A stretch of DNA of 64,000 bases from contig NZ_CP095855.1 in the NCBI RefSeq assembly GCF_023100805.1, positions 2,025,001 through 2,089,000 of the forward strand, written 5' to 3'. Shown in pieces: positions 62,935 through 64,000 of the stretch. Both the position numbers and the translations under genes were made by a program. The first letter of the stretch is position 1, and each line of letters opens with the position of its first letter. This DNA comes from Chitinophaga filiformis. Its GTDB lineage: Bacteria > Bacteroidota > Bacteroidia > Chitinophagales > Chitinophagaceae. A model generated the notes under the pieces. The model searched no databases, was not told the DNA's origin, and saw only the letters and a list, made by a program, of their open reading frames with translations.

Positions 62935-62950
62935 TTCCTTCCGGAAAAGC

Positions 62951-63253
62951 CTACAGTTCGTCCTGGATATGGAGACCCAGTTTTTTAATGGCCTCCTCGT
63001 TCCGTTTATAGAGTGTCCATTGCCCCAGGCGGGTAGCTATCAGCAGGTCGGCCCGCTGTAGCATAGACAAATATTCAGATACTGTGGATTGTGTCAGCCC
63101 CGACTTCTGCTGAATATGGCCCACACACACGCCAGTCTTGCTGAAATCACCGCATTCCTGTTTAGGGAAATGCTTTTCCGGTTCCTTCAGCCAGGCTAAT
63201 ATTTCTAACCTTTTTTTGTTGGATAAGGCTTTAAAAACTTCAACTTGATCCAT
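62951..63253 (-). CDS. ArsR-family transcriptional repressor
   Basis: 100 aa winged-helix protein. VFKALSNKKRLEILAWLKEPEKHFPKQ, then CGDFSKTGVCVGHIQQKSGLTQSTVSEYLSMLQRADLLIATRLGQWTLYKRNEE; the recognition helix is QSTVSEYLSMLQ. Two Cys residues (CGDF, GVCVG) could sense a metal or redox signal, though this Cys-His pattern does not match the classical ArsR site. A palindrome overlaps its own promoter, indicating autoregulation. No obvious target besides itself and possibly lysA, which is divergent. Confidence 0.92.
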   Translation of the reverse strand: MDQVEVFKALSNKKRLEILAWLKEPEKHFPKQECGDFSKTGVCVGHIQQKSGLTQSTVSEYLSMLQRADLLIATRLGQWTLYKRNEEAIKKLGLHIQDEL

Positions 63254-63257
63254 ACTG

Positions 63258-63280
63258 CAAAGGTATCGGAATTATCCGAT
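63258..63280 (-). promoter_or_regulatory. Promoter and palindromic operator of the arsR-like gene
   Basis: ATCGGA (63265-63270), ATTA, TCCGAT (63275-63280) is a perfect palindrome. On the minus strand TACCTTTG (63265-63258) is the -7 box, sharing a base with the operator; it ends 4 nt before the ATG, predicting a leaderless or near-leaderless mRNA. Confidence 0.75.
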
Positions 63281-63366
63281 TTAATAGGATCGGCGTTTCA
63301 TAATGGTTATATAATGTTTTTATAACAATAATTTCTTTTATCTTACTGTTTTATAGATAATTTATT

Positions 63367-64000
63367 ATGGATCTGTTTCAATATAAGAATGGGGTGCTGT
63401 ATTGTGAGGATGTGCCGGTGAATAGTTTGCCGGAGAGAGGGCTTCCTACGCCTTTTTACCTGTATTCAGCGAATACCTTAAAGACGCACTATCAGAAGAT
63501 ATACGGGATCTTTGAGCAATTGCAGCCTATGATCTGCTTTTCTGTGAAATCGAGCAATAATGTACACCTGCTGAACGAACTGGCTGCCCTGGGCGCGGGG
63601 ATGGATATTGTGAGCGGAGGGGAGTTGTTTGTAGTAAAACAAAGTAACGCGGACCTTTCAAAGGTAGTGTTTGCTGGCGTGGGTAAATCAGACGAAGAGA
63701 TCACGGAGGCGATCCTGAGTGAAGTCGGTTTTATTAATATCGAATCAGAGCAGGAGCTGGCAAGGGTGCAGGAACTGGCCGGTGAATTGAAAAGAGAGGT
63801 GAATGTGCTGATCCGCATACTGCCGGATGTGCTGGATGAGAAAACGAATGAAAAGACCCGTACCGGTCATAAAGGCGCTAAATTCGGTATTGACTACGCC
63901 AATGTGGAAGCGCTGATAGAAGAGAATGCTGATCATCCTTATGTGAAGATCAGAGGTCTGCATTCCCATATTGGTTCACCTATCTCTTCCTATACCTTCT
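63367..64000 (+). CDS. lysA: Diaminopimelate decarboxylase, 3' end outside window
   Basis: The frame starts with ATG at 63367 (MDLFQYKNGVLYCEDVPVNSL) and is open to the window edge, about 211 residues. GLPTPFYLYSANTLKTHY and the PLP-binding lysine in CFSVKSSNN near residue 62 are typical of the alanine-racemase-fold decarboxylases; HSHIGS near 200 is the LysA/DABA segment that contacts PLP. The enzyme catalyses the last step of lysine synthesis from meso-diaminopimelate. Divergent from the ArsR regulator. Confidence 0.9.
   Translation, partial: MDLFQYKNGVLYCEDVPVNSLPERGLPTPFYLYSANTLKTHYQKIYGIFEQLQPMICFSVKSSNNVHLLNELAALGAGMDIVSGGELFVVKQSNADLSKVVFAGVGKSDEEITEAILSEVGFINIESEQELARVQELAGELKREVNVLIRILPDVLDEKTNEKTRTGHKGAKFGIDYANVEALIEENADHPYVKIRGLHSHIGSPISSYTF

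Overview
The window looks like chromosomal DNA of a Bacteroidota member, most likely a Chitinophaga-type Chitinophagaceae. Support comes from a type IX secretion plug protein, a FecR/TonB-dependent receptor pair with an STN domain, DUF4397/DUF4254/DUF5684 proteins, GH92/GH78/GH127 glycosidases, near absence of Shine-Dalgarno sites, and repeated Bacteroidota promoters (TTTG, 18-21 nt, TAnnTTTG). No phage, IS element or CRISPR array was seen; synteny is that of a stable core chromosome.

Layout. 1-5.7 kb: end of a T9SS plug protein, a decayed 57-bp tandem repeat, NDH-2, transaldolase, a small SRP RNA gene (ffs) that is easy to miss, DUF5684 and RDD membrane proteins. 5.9-11.3 kb: a tightly overlapping SpoIIM-like / DUF4129 / DUF4350 / MoxR / DUF58 operon, probably a membrane-linked AAA+ machine, with RDD divergent from it. 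11.4-17.4 kb: a redox and flavin neighbourhood (DoxX, AzoR, DinB-like, AraC, SDR, nitronate monooxygenase, riboflavin synthase).

17.5-35.4 kb is the translation/transcription core: rpsU, xerC, hpf, tRNA Thr-Tyr-Gly-Thr, a fifth degenerate tRNA-like element directly before tuf, tRNA-Trp, secE, nusG, then a two-gene insertion (DUF1579, transglutaminase), then rplK-rplA-rplJ-rplL-rpoB-rpoC with its own promoter and intergenic hairpins.

35.5-38.5 kb: DUF4397 lipoprotein, OmpH/Skp-like lipoprotein, APC permease. 38.5-48 kb: an 800-bp gene-less stretch with an orphan terminator, then a cell-surface signalling and uptake locus: FecR anti-sigma, TonB-dependent receptor, a codon-optimised surface lipoprotein, another lipoprotein, and convergently an ECF sigma factor with an S41 protease. 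48.2-53.7 kb: DUF4254, GT9 glycosyltransferase, tRNA-Gln, thioesterase, extradiol dioxygenase, methyltransferase, TerC. 54-62.9 kb: HAD hydrolase and a glycan-degrading group (GH127, GH78, beta-propeller-like protein, GH92). The window ends with an ArsR regulator and the 5' part of lysA.

The most interesting signals are the tRNA-like element before tuf, the hidden SRP RNA, a multi-hairpin gene-free region at 52.57-52.84 kb, a promoter embedded in a long palindrome after hpf, the strong Shine-Dalgarno of rpsU, and the split sigma/anti-sigma/protease signalling locus.
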